DNA from: Lolium rigidum
Lineage: Eukaryota; Streptophyta; Magnoliopsida; Poales; Poaceae
DNA: 64,000 bases
Assembly: GCF_022539505.1 (NCBI RefSeq)
Contig: NC_061510.1
Coordinates: 281,664,715 to 281,728,714 of the forward strand
Direction: 5' to 3'
A model generated the notes under the pieces. The model did no database searches. It had not been told where the DNA came from and saw only the letters and a program-made list of their open reading frames with translations. How positions within the stretch are numbered: the stretch's first letter is position 1; the number at the start of each line of letters is the position of its first letter. The position numbers were made by a program, and so were the translations under genes. Below are positions 44,001 through 54,302 of this stretch, in pieces.

Positions 44001-44620
44001 ACCGAGGCAATCGCTCTGTCGATGCGAGTGAGCGTGGGCACCTCTCTCTCGCTGCTCCAGGTGAATCTCCTCCCATGCAGATAAAAATCCTTGATCTCAT
44101 GTTCCTGGACAAAGCTCCTGAACCTCGCCATCATGGCTCGATCCAGACGATCATTGTTCTTCTCCTCCGCATACATGATCATGTTAAAGTCTCCAACAAG
44201 CAGCCACGGCCCCGGACATAGGCTCCGCCTCTCCGTAAGTTCATTCAGGAACCTCCGCTTATCCTCGTTCATTTGTGGCCCGTAGACGGTGGTGATCCAC
44301 CATCTGTTGTTGTCCCTAGGGATGACTTCCCCGGTGACCGCATACTCATCGTAACTAACTCGCTCTATGTCCACTATGGACTTGTTCCAAGCAAGGAGGA
44401 TTCCTCCTCTCGTCTCCACCGCCGGCAAAAACACATAACCATCAAACGATTGCCCTAGGCATTGCATAACAAGAAAATCATCTATTACATCAAGCCTTGT
44501 CTCCTGGAGGCACACCATACTCACTCTAAGGCTAGCTATGAACTCTCGCACCGCATCTCTTTTCGCTGGATCGTTTAAACCTCGAACGTTCCAGCACAAC
44601 AACTCAAAAGTACAATCCAT
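41060..44620 (-). pseudogene. LINE ORF2: endonuclease-reverse transcriptase
   Basis: The frame runs from ATG at 44620 (MDCTFELLCWNVRG) to TAG at 41060, 1186 codons. In-frame TAGs at 41879-41881 and 41282-41284 interrupt it. The APE-type endonuclease shows N11, E40, GDFNMI and SDHAPI. The RT has PGDRAPGPDGF, DFRPISLVHSFAKLFSKIIA, LDLARAFDSISW and GLRQGDPTSPMLF. The active-site box reads YAND (codon AAC at 42554-42556) where LINEs have YADD, so a catalytic aspartate is lost. The C-terminal part has a zf-RVT zinc-binding region (CKIFAWLALRYRLWTSDR, CYICLQEEDNVDHIL). The ATG at 44620 was preferred over a non-ATG extension to 44653. Confidence 0.92.
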
Positions 44621-44661
44621 GGAAAAAAACAAAGACTCCAGACTCCGACCCAACTCTAGAC

Positions 44662-47544
44662 CTAGATCGCCGGCACTGCCCTCATGCAGTGTGCCTCCCT
44701 GTGAAAACTCGTGGGTAGCTCCTTGCCAAAAATGGCTGCTAGAACTCGGATATGTGCGTCCTGGACGGGTGAGTCAAAGAACTCCTTGAAGGGTCTCAGA
44801 TCATCCTCCTTGACTGGGAGGTTCTCCGGGCAGAAACCCAAGGCCTTAAGCAAGGAACTCTCCGCTGCCGACGCCATCTTGACTTGCGTGCCCGCTAACG
44901 CAGCCACGGACCTACGTGTCACCCTCTTCGGTGTGAAGGGCTCCGCATCCGCCCTAAGGCCCGTAGTCCTCTCGAACTCACTCAGCAGGGGTGGCGCTAG
45001 GGTTTTCAGGATGGAAGAGCAGAAACTCTTGACCCTAGCCAGCTCTGAGCACTCCAACTGATGCTCCTCCTCCCTACAGTCCTGCTCCCGATCTTGCTCC
45101 AGCTCGGCACGCTCCTCACTCTGCGAAACTGAGCCTGGCCTGTGAGTCTCCTTAGGGATCATCTGCATCAGGCTGTTTGGCCCGGTCCACTCTGTGCTAC
45201 AGTGGCTATCCTCTCCCCTGCGTGGAGAGTCAATGCAGTCAGCCGAGTCCACAGCAAACTCTCGCCGCAGCGGATCCGCCTCAGATGACGTGGCCCTATC
45301 GAGCACATCGTGGTGCGCCCCACCGGAGAGCGAGACGCAAAAAAAACTCCTCGTCGCACCGTGCGCCGCGCTCCCTGACCCCTCCTGGCATGCCTGGCCT
45401 CGGATCCGCTGCAACCAATCGCTGGCTGGGCCCCACCAACTCAGCTGAGCCCGAGGGAGATCGGGACCTCTCTGAAACTTCTGATCCTGTCGGAGACAGT
45501 GAACTCCTGTTGGGCAGCACTGCTCCGTTGTCCACATCCAAAGGCCCACCTGGCCCCCGATCCTCGTGCTCCGCGCCTGGCAATGAGTCTGCCGCATCCA
45601 ACCACTCCACTTGCTCCAACACAGGCACAGCAGGCCCCGTGACCTCCACGTCGCCCGCTCCCATAGGCTCCGACTCCCTGCCCTGGCCCACCAGATTCTC
45701 TCCATGCAAGCTCACGTCGTCATTTTGCACTTTGGGCACCCCTTTCTCCAACTCTTTCACTGTAGCTCCAGAGGCCCCAGGGTTGGCAGCGGCGACCACT
45801 TTGGCAGTACCAGACAGAGCCTACCGCCGCAGTTGTCGACTGGTCGGGCTCGTTTGAACGGTGAACGGCGCGGGGCTAGCCATCCCAGGCAACGCCCAGC
45901 TCTTCTCCAACTCCGGCGCCGCCGCGGGGAAGCACACGGCGGAGCTACGCTGAGGAACGCCGCCCGGCCCCCTCCTCCGATCAGGAACCCCTCGCTGCCA
46001 CGGCAAGTCCCTGGTCACCCTGCGCCCGCGACCGCCCTGACCACCGTCGCCTCCATCACCTCCGCTTCCATATTTTCCTCTCCGGCCATCTAGCCCACGA
46101 CCAGGAACATGAACCATACCCTCCATGGCATCTTCTTCCACTCGAACTAAATGAACCAGGATGTTGTACTGAAGCGTCTGAATCTCCTCAACCGAGCCAT
46201 CCGCCAATCCCACGGCCGCCGATCTGCCCGGGGCACTGCGTGCGCCGTCGTTCTGGATGGGCTCCGGGATGGCAAGCAGTCGCGCCACAGGGATGGCCTC
46301 CAGATCGGACGTCTACGCCGTCAGCTGGAACAGCGACATGTCCGTCCTCGCCTTCGTCTCCGGCGCCACCGTCTCCACCGCACAGCCGTTCCCAAGCAGA
46401 TCCTCCACCACAGCCATGTCCCAAGCATGCGGTGGCACCCCCTCCAAAACCAAGGTGACCTTGCTCCTCATCGGCACCAAGGACGCCTGCGCCTGGCGGT
46501 TCCACGGGCGGAACAGCAGCGGCGCGCCCGCGACGGGCACGGCCGTCATGGAGGCAACATGATCTCTCAGCTCCCTGGACTCGAAGACCACCAGAAAACT
46601 CTCCGGCGCTAACGTATGACACGAGACCGTGCCCTCCGGCACCCCTCGCCACCGCAAAGCCGCCGCCACTTGTTCACATGTCACCGTCGGCCTCCTCCCG
46701 CCGACGGTGGCAACCAAGGCTAGATTAAGCCTTTTCTCCAGGTCTCACATCGTGGCGGTCCTCCTGACCACACACAGCAACGGCTTCACCGCCGCGTTCT
46801 CCAGACCCTCCTGGTGGGCCGGTGACCAGAGCGGCGCAACCGCGATCGGCGGCCACTCCTACATGGGCGGCAGACGAGAACCTGCCCTCGGCGGCAGCGG
46901 TGGTGGTGGGGGCGGAGTCTGGCGTCGCGGTGGAGGCGGAGGGGGCGGGGGTGAGGCCTGGCGCCGTGGCAGCGGAGGCGGTGGCAAGGGCGGCGAAGGT
47001 GACCCCGCACCCCTCTCGAGCTGACGCCCATGGCGCCTCTCCGGCGAAGAACGGCGAGGAACTTGGCGAGTGCGCGACCGCGCAGCTCCTCCTCCGACGA
47101 TGGGCTTCGCGGCCTCTTGCACTCCATGGCCGGGTGCCCACGCTGCCAACAGCGCATGCACACCTCCGCGTTCGTGCAGTCGCGCTTGCGATGCCCCGGC
47201 ATGTAGCAGCGGAAGCAAAGCCCGCGCATCTCCGGCGGCGAGGCGCCCCAGGCCCCGGCGCCGGCCTCCCTCCTCGCATCGATTCTCCTCGTCCAAAGCT
47301 TGCCCTTTGAAGGCTTGGGCAACTCCCAGACCAACCGGTCTTGAACTCTGGCCCGCCCCTCCGGCGGATCCTGCTCTCTTACCTCCAGCCGCGGCACAAA
47401 GCTCCCTCCCGAGGACTCCGAAGAGATGCCCAACCCAGAGACGTGCTCCTCTCTCCTCGGCGCCGCCGACGAGCCAGACTCCGGGCTCCCCTCCGGTGCC
47501 CAGCGACGCGAGAAGCCGGACGGGTGGGAGGCGGTGGAGTCCAT
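44662..47544 (-). pseudogene. LINE ORF1: zinc-knuckle RNA-binding protein
   Basis: ORF1 begins MDSTASHPSG at 47544 and ends just upstream of ORF2. Two CCHC knuckles lie near the N-terminus: C110-C113-H118-C123 (CFRCYMPGHRKRDC) and C129-C132-H137-C142 (CMRCWQRGHPAMEC). A DUF4283-like RNA-binding domain (46730-46320, VVFESRELRDHVASM, LVLEGVPPHAWD) follows, then a low-complexity linker and a conserved C-terminus (LLKALGFCPENLPVK). It would coat LINE RNA. Breaks: frame changes between 47040 and 46790, TGA at 46745-46747, TAG at 46313-46315, TAG at 45821-45823, and a frameshift at the A8 run near 45340. The knuckles precede the DUF4283-like part, the reverse of the order I would expect. Confidence 0.8.
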
Positions 47545-47755
47545 GGTGGAAGGGCAAGCAAGCGCCGGCGCGGCGCACTGGCGGCGGCGGTGATGGTGGA
47601 ACCCTAGCTACGCTCCTCTCGCTAGTCCCGCTCGAGGAAGTGATTGTTAGATTTTCATTCCCAACGCCAAACTTTGAGCGACCAATTTAAGAAAGGACAC
47701 ACACATTTTGCATTGTCTGATCTAGGATATGGGTTTCCACAAAAGTACATGCATA

Positions 47756-49192
47756 CTCCCTCCATCTGAAAACAAGTGTAGATTTTTCTTTTTAGAAGTC
47801 AAACATTTTAAAGTTGACTAGAATTTTACACAAAAATAACAAGATATGTGACATGAAACTACTATGTTATTGAACTACATGTCAAGATGAGTCTAGCCAT
47901 ATTAATTTGGTGCCATAAATGCTGCTACTTTTCCTAAAAACTAGCAAGGTGGCCCTCGCAAATGCGAGGGCCATTGTAATGTTTGGGTGAAAAATAAGTA
48001 TGTTATATGTATCATCTTTAATGTGTAATGATTTTCTAAATAGAGTAGTAAATTTTATTGCTCTGTGTGGAATTTTCTTCGACTCATTTTTTATACCCAT
48101 TTAATACATGAGACTCTTCTAAAATATGGTATAATCTAAATATGAACACGTACTCGAAGTCCCAACTGGCGAATTGTTTTGTATACGAATATTATCTTAA
48201 ATTGAAACTAATAAACTCAAATAGAAGTACGAAACAACCTAAGCTTAACTTATATATTTCTATAAATTGATAGCCAATTTATATATCCATGGTTACATTT
48301 TTTGAAAATTTAGAAACCTCTTCAAGACAGATTTCTTCAATCGGCAAATTAGAATGTTTCGGTCCGAGTTCGAGACTCGCCTATAGAAATTGATCCGTTA
48401 AGGTCATTTGGGTATAGTGGCAAGAAATCGCCAACTCTTGGATAAAGCAAATATCTTAGGAATAATATTTTTGAAACATCGATATCTTTTTACATGTTTT
48501 TTTTAACTACATGCAGCCGGCTAGGTCCATTCTCGTACATGACCGGTGCAATTATTCCATGGATCAAAATTTGGCAAGAAACCGATCTGCCGGGTATGTC
48601 ACGTACTCTTATTCCTAAAGAACGTATGTATGCATCTAGGTTTACGTGCTATCAATTTACTTTTGTACATGTATAATATTGTACGTAATTTTTTTAATCT
48701 CATACGTTCATATTAATATTATCTGTTTATATTTTTCTTAGCACATGTAAATTAATCTGGTGCTTAAAAATATATTTTTTATGGAAAATCGAATCTAAAC
48801 TATTTAGAAATCTGAACAGCGGATCGACAGATCTCTAAATCCAGCCCGATTCTACACGATCAAGCTTGATTGATGTCTCAAATTTGTCAAAATTTTATAT
48901 ATTGGTAGATAGATTTTCTTCCTTACAGGGATGGTGCATGTACGTGTCAACCATGACATGTCATGTAGGTTCACAAAATATGTGTTGATACATGTTATGT
49001 AAAATCTTTAAATCTTGACCATTAAATTACAGATCTAATAGGTGAAATAATTCTAATGATGTGGATTAACCTCATGTCTCTATTTTAAACATCCGTTTTT
49101 TGCTTTTAGTATATAATAGATAGATGTAGTCAAAGTTAATGGAGTTTGACTTAAGATATGTCCTAACGTACACTTATTATGGATGGAGGAAG
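47756..49192. mobile_element. Stowaway MITE interrupted by a Helitron
   Basis: The left end CTCCCTCCATCTG (47756) and right end GGATGGAGGAAG (to 49192) are Stowaway termini, with TA target duplications at 47754-47755 and 49193-49194. Inside, GTCAAACATTTTAAAGTTGAC on the left and AGTCAAAGTTAATGGAG on the right are the usual Stowaway interior. Removing the Helitron leaves about 253 bp, a normal size. Confidence 0.8.
47941..49124 (-). mobile_element. Small non-autonomous Helitron, 1.2 kb
   Basis: On the minus strand it ends in CTAG at 47941. A strong hairpin lies ten bases before (47951-47972, stem GGCCCTCGCA/TGCGAGGGCC). The start is TCTATCTATTATATACT at 49124 (or at 49120, as the TCTA is doubled). 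Host bases are A at 47940 and T at 49125, fitting A/T insertion. No gene lies inside; the interior is AT-rich. It is inserted in the Stowaway element, which gives an independent check on both borders. Confidence 0.75.
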
Positions 49193-49194
49193 TA

Positions 49195-50040
49195 CATGTT
49201 ATCCAAGCTGTCATTGTCATTATCTCGATAGCCGGATACCGCACCCGTATGGGTATTGTATGATATATTTTAGACATCAAAGCAAATGAAGGGATTAGGT
49301 TCTGGCGTTAAAATAAAACAATGTCGGCGCCTGTTTGCGAAGGTGCTCTTAGTTGTTTCATTTTCACTGGTTGCGCAACATATGAATTTTGAAACATAAA
49401 AGAAGAAGGTTAATCAAAGCGATAAGAAGATGACCTCTAAAGCCAGTTGGCTGAAAGGTAGATGTATGTCATCGTCAAAGGCAGCTTAATTTGGTAAAGT
49501 TTTTTGCGCAAAAATATAACAAAAATGGTACACTTTCTTGTGAGACGGTTCATCGAGATTGGTAGATAAAAGTCAATTATCCTCATTTCATAAATACAAT
49601 CGACTTACTCCAATTACTCTCAGTAAACCTAAAAAGTTGTACAAAGAGACTAAGACAACCGTTTATAGGGGTATCAAAAGAATAGGGTGAAAAGCAAACG
49701 GGAATGCGGCTCGCCCTTTGGGTTTTGTCATTTGCAAGTGAAGTTGCAACTGTGGTGTTCAGTTGTAAGTGGAGTGCCAACTGATTTTTTTTCCTTGCAA
49801 CAGTGTTGCAACTACGATTTTTAGTTGCAAGCCGAGTTTGCAACTGAGGTTTTTCAATTGCAAGTGGAGTTGCAAATAAAATATTTAAATTGCAAAACAG
49901 TTACTAGAATAGCATCAATTGATTAATTCACAGTCAACCAAGAAATAGTATCACCGCCAGCTTAGAATTAACCATCTAGCTTGCCTCATATGGAGACCGT
50001 CTTGTTCTAATTAATTCGGTGTTGACAAATTTCCATATGT
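49195..50040. other. Non-coding DNA; piece paralogous to 11450 and 52890
   Basis: The words 'atcaaagcgataagaagatgac' (49416) and 'aaagcc' recur at 11453 and 52893. A 'gttgcaact' motif is repeated around 49740-49880 in both orientations (GTTGCAACT, AGTTGCAA, TTTGCAACT), forming a short degenerate repeat. No gene is seen. Confidence 0.5.
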
Positions 50041-50077
50041 TCCTTCTTTCTTTCTTTCTTTTTTTCTTTCTTTCTTT
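50041..50077. repeat. (CTTT)n microsatellite
   Basis: An imperfect CTTT repeat sits directly at the left border of the LINE fragment that begins at 50078. Confidence 0.85.
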
Positions 50078-51920
50078 GAAATACCCAAAGGGGTAAGGAA
50101 AATGTTGGACTTTTATAGGCCGCGTTTCTTCTAGCAAAGTGGCCAACTAAAGAAGAAGTATCGCTTAATGAAATGGTATATTATTTGCTGACCAAAAGAT
50201 CATGGGGGTTTGGATATGGAGGTTCTTGATATTAAAAATAAATGTGTGTTGAGTAAATGGCTTTTTAAGCTTCTTAATGAAGATGGAATGTGGCAGGAGT
50301 TGTTACATAATAAGTATCTTAGAACTAAAAACCTTTCTCAAGTCCAAGCCCTTTTTGGAAGGGGATAATGCATGGGAAGGATGACTTCTTCCAACGTGGT
50401 TCTTTTGCCATTGGTGATGGTCTAAAAACACGGTTTTGGGAGGACTCATGGCTGGTACAAACACCTTTATCCACACAATATCCAACGCAATTTAACATCG
50501 TGCGTCACAAAATGTAAGTGTGGTTGATGTTTTAAATCAGACACAGCTGAATATTAGTTTCAACAGTGTGTTGAGGGATGACAGATGGGAGGAATGGTTG
50601 GCCTTAGTAGAACGTTTGATGGGGGTGCAGCTGACGGAGGAACCAGATATATTTTCATGGCACTCGACGGCATCAAGGCTTTTCTCGGTGAAATCCTTGT
50701 ACGCCGACTATATGAATGGTCATACTCGTTTCTTGAAGAATTATCTGTGGAAATTAAAGGTACCACTGAAAATTAAAATTCTTATGTGATTCTTGAACAA
50801 GAAAGTTTTACTCACAAAGGATAACTTAGCAAAAAACAAATTGGACTGGATGTACCAAATGTGTTTATTATGATTCTAAGGATTCCGTAGAACATTTAAA
50901 TTCATAAGTTGTATCGAAGACGTGCGCGGACTGCTGGACGTGTGCAGGATGGTGGAGCTGTCTGGCGTCATGGTGACATCGACGGCAGATCTGACAAGGT
51001 CATTGCGGTGATCCCTCTTGAAGATGGGTGCGAGGAAGACGGCGGTAGCGATTTCTGTGGTGTGTGTACTGGCGTGCGCTCAGGATCCGCTTGACTGGTT
51101 GTGCTTCTCATCCGACAATGGGCGGCTTGGGAAGGCATTCAGTTTTAAATGAAGTGTGTTGGTGTATTATCAGGGTAATGGCCGTGTTCATGGTCAACCC
51201 CTTCATCGCTCTTGTAGGCACAGCGAGTTGTCGCTGAAAAGGTGGCTTCGAGTTGATCTTTGTATCTCGCTTGTAATACTTTGAGAATAATTTAATAAAG
51301 AAAATATGTGTGCATCCTTTGGATGCAGAGGCAGGGGCGATGCTTCCATTTCGAAAAAACAATTCATAAGTTGTCCATTTGCTAAACTGATTTAGAGGAT
51401 GGCCTACTTCACTTTTAATATGCCAGCTCCAACTAATATCAAAAATATGTTTGGAAATTTGTTAAATGGAGTTGATAAAAACACTAAAGCGCTGATTCAT
51501 GTGGGAGTTTGTGCTTTACTTTGGGTAGTGTGGAATTGTCGAAATGATGTTATTTTTAACAAAGCTGGACGTTCAGAATTCTTGCAGGTTATCCACAAAA
51601 CTACGTATTGGATCAACATGGATCCCATCTCCTTCCCGAGGAGCAACGGTGACATATGGATTCTGGATGCACTCGCTTGATGGCGGTCGTACAGGCTATC
51701 TTCAGCCAGGGTGGCTAGCAGCGTTCTAATAGAATACAAGATGCATAGGGTGATTTTGTATTATCTATTTCGATGGTTGATTCATGTCGCCACCATAGGT
51801 GACCCATGAGTTTGTAAGAGTTTAAATTCAAAATTCTGAAAACTAAGTAATAAAGAGATGTGTGGATCATCAAAAATTTGATGCAGAGGCCGGGCTCTAT
51901 CCCATTTTGAAGAAAAAAAA
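50078..51920 (+). pseudogene. LINE 3' part: RT C-terminus and zinc-binding region
   Basis: The coding part starts with EIPKGVRKMLDFYRPRFF near 50079 and continues through PKDHGGLDMEVLDIKNK, KTRFWEDSWL, WHSTASRLFSVKSLYADY and, after the nested insertion, WRMAYFTFNMPAPTN and LLWVVWNCRNDVIFNK. These are the thumb and zf-RVT/RNase-H-like regions of plant LINE ORF2. Stops (for example near 50132 and 50184) and frame changes show it is dead. The 3' end is the AATAAAGAG...GATGCAGAGGCCGGG signature and A tail at about 51850-51920. Endonuclease and most of RT are missing. Confidence 0.85.
50913..51360 (+). mobile_element. 5'-truncated LINE inserted in LINE, TSD aattcataagttgt
   Basis: A 448-bp insertion lies between two copies of aattcataagttgt (50899-50912 and 51361-51374). 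It ends with TAATTTAATAAAG, the TGCATCCTTTGGATGCAG signature and a short A tail, so it is a LINE that inserted by target-primed reverse transcription and lost its 5' part. The host LINE's coding resumes after it. Confidence 0.85.
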
Positions 51921-53239
51921 TCTCGTCTCTCTTAAAAGAATCTAGAGTTCTGTGTTTTTTTTTTTCCTTAGGTAGCAGGGTCGATCTTTGCGAAGGTCAA
52001 CCTTCAATGTCTCTAACTATTCAGATTACACTAGTGAACTGGTTCTATTTTCCACTCCGAGCAACGGCGCACACTCATGCGTCTGTTGAAATATTGCAAG
52101 AGAACTGTCTTTGCCCAAATGTTCTTGTGATGACCTACTCGTGCGCAACAAGTTTCTTGCTTGAAAACGATGGAGTTAGTGTTTCGTCGATTCTCTTGTC
52201 AGCGAACTGTATATATTCAAAAACACGATCGGCAACGACGACAAGTTATGGCCTGCGAATGGCGCGCGGAAGAGTCGCTGCGACGCGGCGGATGCACCCC
52301 AAGCATCTGCGGCTGCCGGCTGGGGCGGATGTTTCTCACCGGTGACCTTGAGGATAAGCGAGAGACGCAATCCGCTCCGTAGCCTACACGACGCTGCTGA
52401 TCCAATCGATGAGATCAGATGACGATTTGATCATTTCTTTCGGGTCTGCTTTGCTGTCCCGGTGCCACACATTGCCGGTGTCGGCATGCAGCTCATATTC
52501 TTGCTGTACATCAAGCACAGATAGAAGACGTTTCAACGTGTGGTCTGCATGCCTCTGCGTCTACGTCCATGTTGATATGTTCTGGACTTCTGGGTCGCAG
52601 CATGCTGGTCATGTGTTGCACCGCACTGTTAATCTTTTCCACCCCTTACGTGCATGCTTCCAACAAGTACGTACATCTGGCTAGAGAATTATGAGACCTA
52701 GTACAGAATGAGGTTCATCTGAAGAAACATTCAACAAGAAAAAATGGTGCCCCGCTTATTTTAGGAAAATGCCACGTCAACTAATTTGGAAGGAAGATAG
52801 TAATTTATACTTTATAGTAGTTTATGTGTGTATCAGTTTCTATGGTTTTTTCCCTCATCGTTTGTTATTTCCACCGGTTGCATTCACCCTATCAAAGCGA
52901 TAAGAAGATGACATGTAAAGCCGACTTAGGAGGCTAACTAAATTTGGTTCACTTCCTTGTCAAGCGGCTGATCTAGATGACTGGAAAAGTTGCTTATCTT
53001 CATGTGATGGAAACGAAGGTCCCACAGATTACGCCCAGCGAACAAGAAAAGTTGCTTATCTAGATGACTGGATAAGTTGCTATCTTCATAGTGTAGATAT
53101 ATATATTTACAGCATATCTAAGTGTCAGTGTATGCAACTTTTTTTCACCCCTTAGACACGAGGATACGTAAAGCAGCAGAGGAAACATATAGGACGCCTT
53201 TTGTAGCCTGGATGGAACTTGGCTCGCATCGGCCTAACA
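51921..53239. other. Duplicated segment paralogous to 59-12700
   Basis: Blocks at 51960-52020, 52150-52440, 52440-52690, 52890-53005 and 53020-53190 match, in the same order, blocks at about 105-170, 3430-4000, 4190-4500, 11450-11548 and 12487-12700. This copy is compact because it lacks the MITEs, Helitron and solo LTR found in the other. No gene is recognised in it. Confidence 0.65.
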
Positions 53240-54167
53240 AATTTTGGCCCGTTTGGTTGCCTGCAGGCCACCTCGTTCTTGCATGTCCTGGAGGAACGTC
53301 CGGAATGGCAGTTTCTCCGGGGCCAGGCCCGTTGCGGCCAGAAGGTTGCACGCGTGGGGAAGGGAGGCGGAAACGTCGTGTCCCTTCGGGAACACGCGTC
53401 ATAATTAGCTTCACTGCTCCCCTCTCCTTCCTCTCACTCGCGACCACACTCCCACCTCCCCCAAACTGTCACATCACCCGGCGGTTCCCCTCCCGCCGAC
53501 CAATCCACTAGACCGCCGCACGGAGGAGCATCGGTACCGGAGGAGGAGACGTCAGCGAGCAGCACCGCGATATCATATCGGCCGCAACCTGCTCCGCAGT
53601 CTTCATCAGCATCTTGAGTTCGCCCGCGACCTCGAGCTCGTCCTCGGCTAGAACAATGGCGGTAACGACCTTTCCTTCTCACCTATGTACTCGTTGTGCC
53701 AGAACATGCCATTTTTGGGCATTTGCGACGACATGCACATTAGATCTGCTAGGGTTTCCATTAGGATAGGGTTCAGATTGATGTTTGCAAGGTGTTCCTC
53801 GCCATTGCTTGCTGTTCTTGTACAGTTCTTGCCGTTCACGGTCTCGATTTGCTTAGATCTTTTACTCTAATCTCCAATCGCGGAAGATCCTTCATAGACC
53901 TGGCTTTGGATTGGTGAAACTGCCAGATTGTACTGTGCATGCATAGACGGGGAGGTATTTTTGTGTTCGAGTTTAGCATGTTGTGATTGTTGTGCGAAAG
54001 ATTAAGCTGAGTCGTGCTAGTTTGTTCAGACGCAAGAGGAGTGGGTGGACTTGAAGAACGAAGTTGCTATGCTCAAGAATCTGTAGAGAACACAAGCACA
54101 AGTGATGAGGGCTAAGAAACATGAATGAGAGGCAGAAAAAAGGCTTTGGAGGTTGAGAAGAGAAAGC
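53240..54167 (+). other. Gene-start-like GC-rich segment, uncertain
   Basis: GCCCGTTTGGTTGCCTGCAGGCC at 53249 resembles a PIF/Harbinger or hAT terminal repeat. It is followed by CT-rich and GC-rich DNA like a plant leader (53400-53640) and an ATG at 53656 with a donor-like GTAACG directly behind it. Further on, GAGGAGTGGGTGGACTTGAAG (54031) and the Lys/Glu-rich reading behind it (54031-54175) look like a coiled-coil exon with stops. I found no second terminus and no domain, so this may be a decayed transposon 5' end or a gene fragment. Confidence 0.3.
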
Positions 54168-54302
54168 TAGAGTATGACATATATGATCAAGGTTACTTGT
54201 TGATACTTGTTGATACGTCCCAAGCTAGAGTATGACATATATGATCAAGGTTACTTGTTGATACTTGCAATCAAGGATAAATGAAAGAGGATCAAGGTTA
54301 CT
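54168..54302. repeat. Local tandem duplication at LTR start
   Basis: The words 'gctagagtatgacatatatg' and 'atcaaggttacttgttgata' occur twice or three times (54165-54210, 54222-54262, 54290-54310), and 'gttgatacgtccc' occurs at 54210 and 54305. This looks like a duplication formed at or after insertion of the neighbouring LTR and it obscures any TSD. Confidence 0.7.

Larger units (their letters stand above)
40928..47648 (-). mobile_element. Nearly full-length LINE with 14-bp target duplication
   Basis: A 6721-bp non-LTR retrotransposon lies on the minus strand. The perfect duplication agattttcattccc flanks it (40914-40927 and 47649-47662), and a 7-base A tail (T run 40928-40934) marks the 3' end. 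The order on the minus strand is a 104-base leader, ORF1 (zinc-knuckle protein), ORF2 (endonuclease, reverse transcriptase, zinc-binding C-terminus) and a 132-base trailer. The presence of both ORFs and a short leader indicates little or no 5' truncation. Both ORFs now have stops, so it is inactive. Confidence 0.92.

Noticed and set aside
41895..44285. Plus-strand frames of up to 242 codons opposite the LINE ORF2
   Set aside because: They are antisense shadows of a long, motif-bearing minus-strand coding region.
45177..47690. Plus-strand Pro/Ala/Arg-rich frames opposite LINE ORF1
   Set aside because: Antisense shadows; the minus strand carries two CCHC knuckles and a DUF4283-like region.
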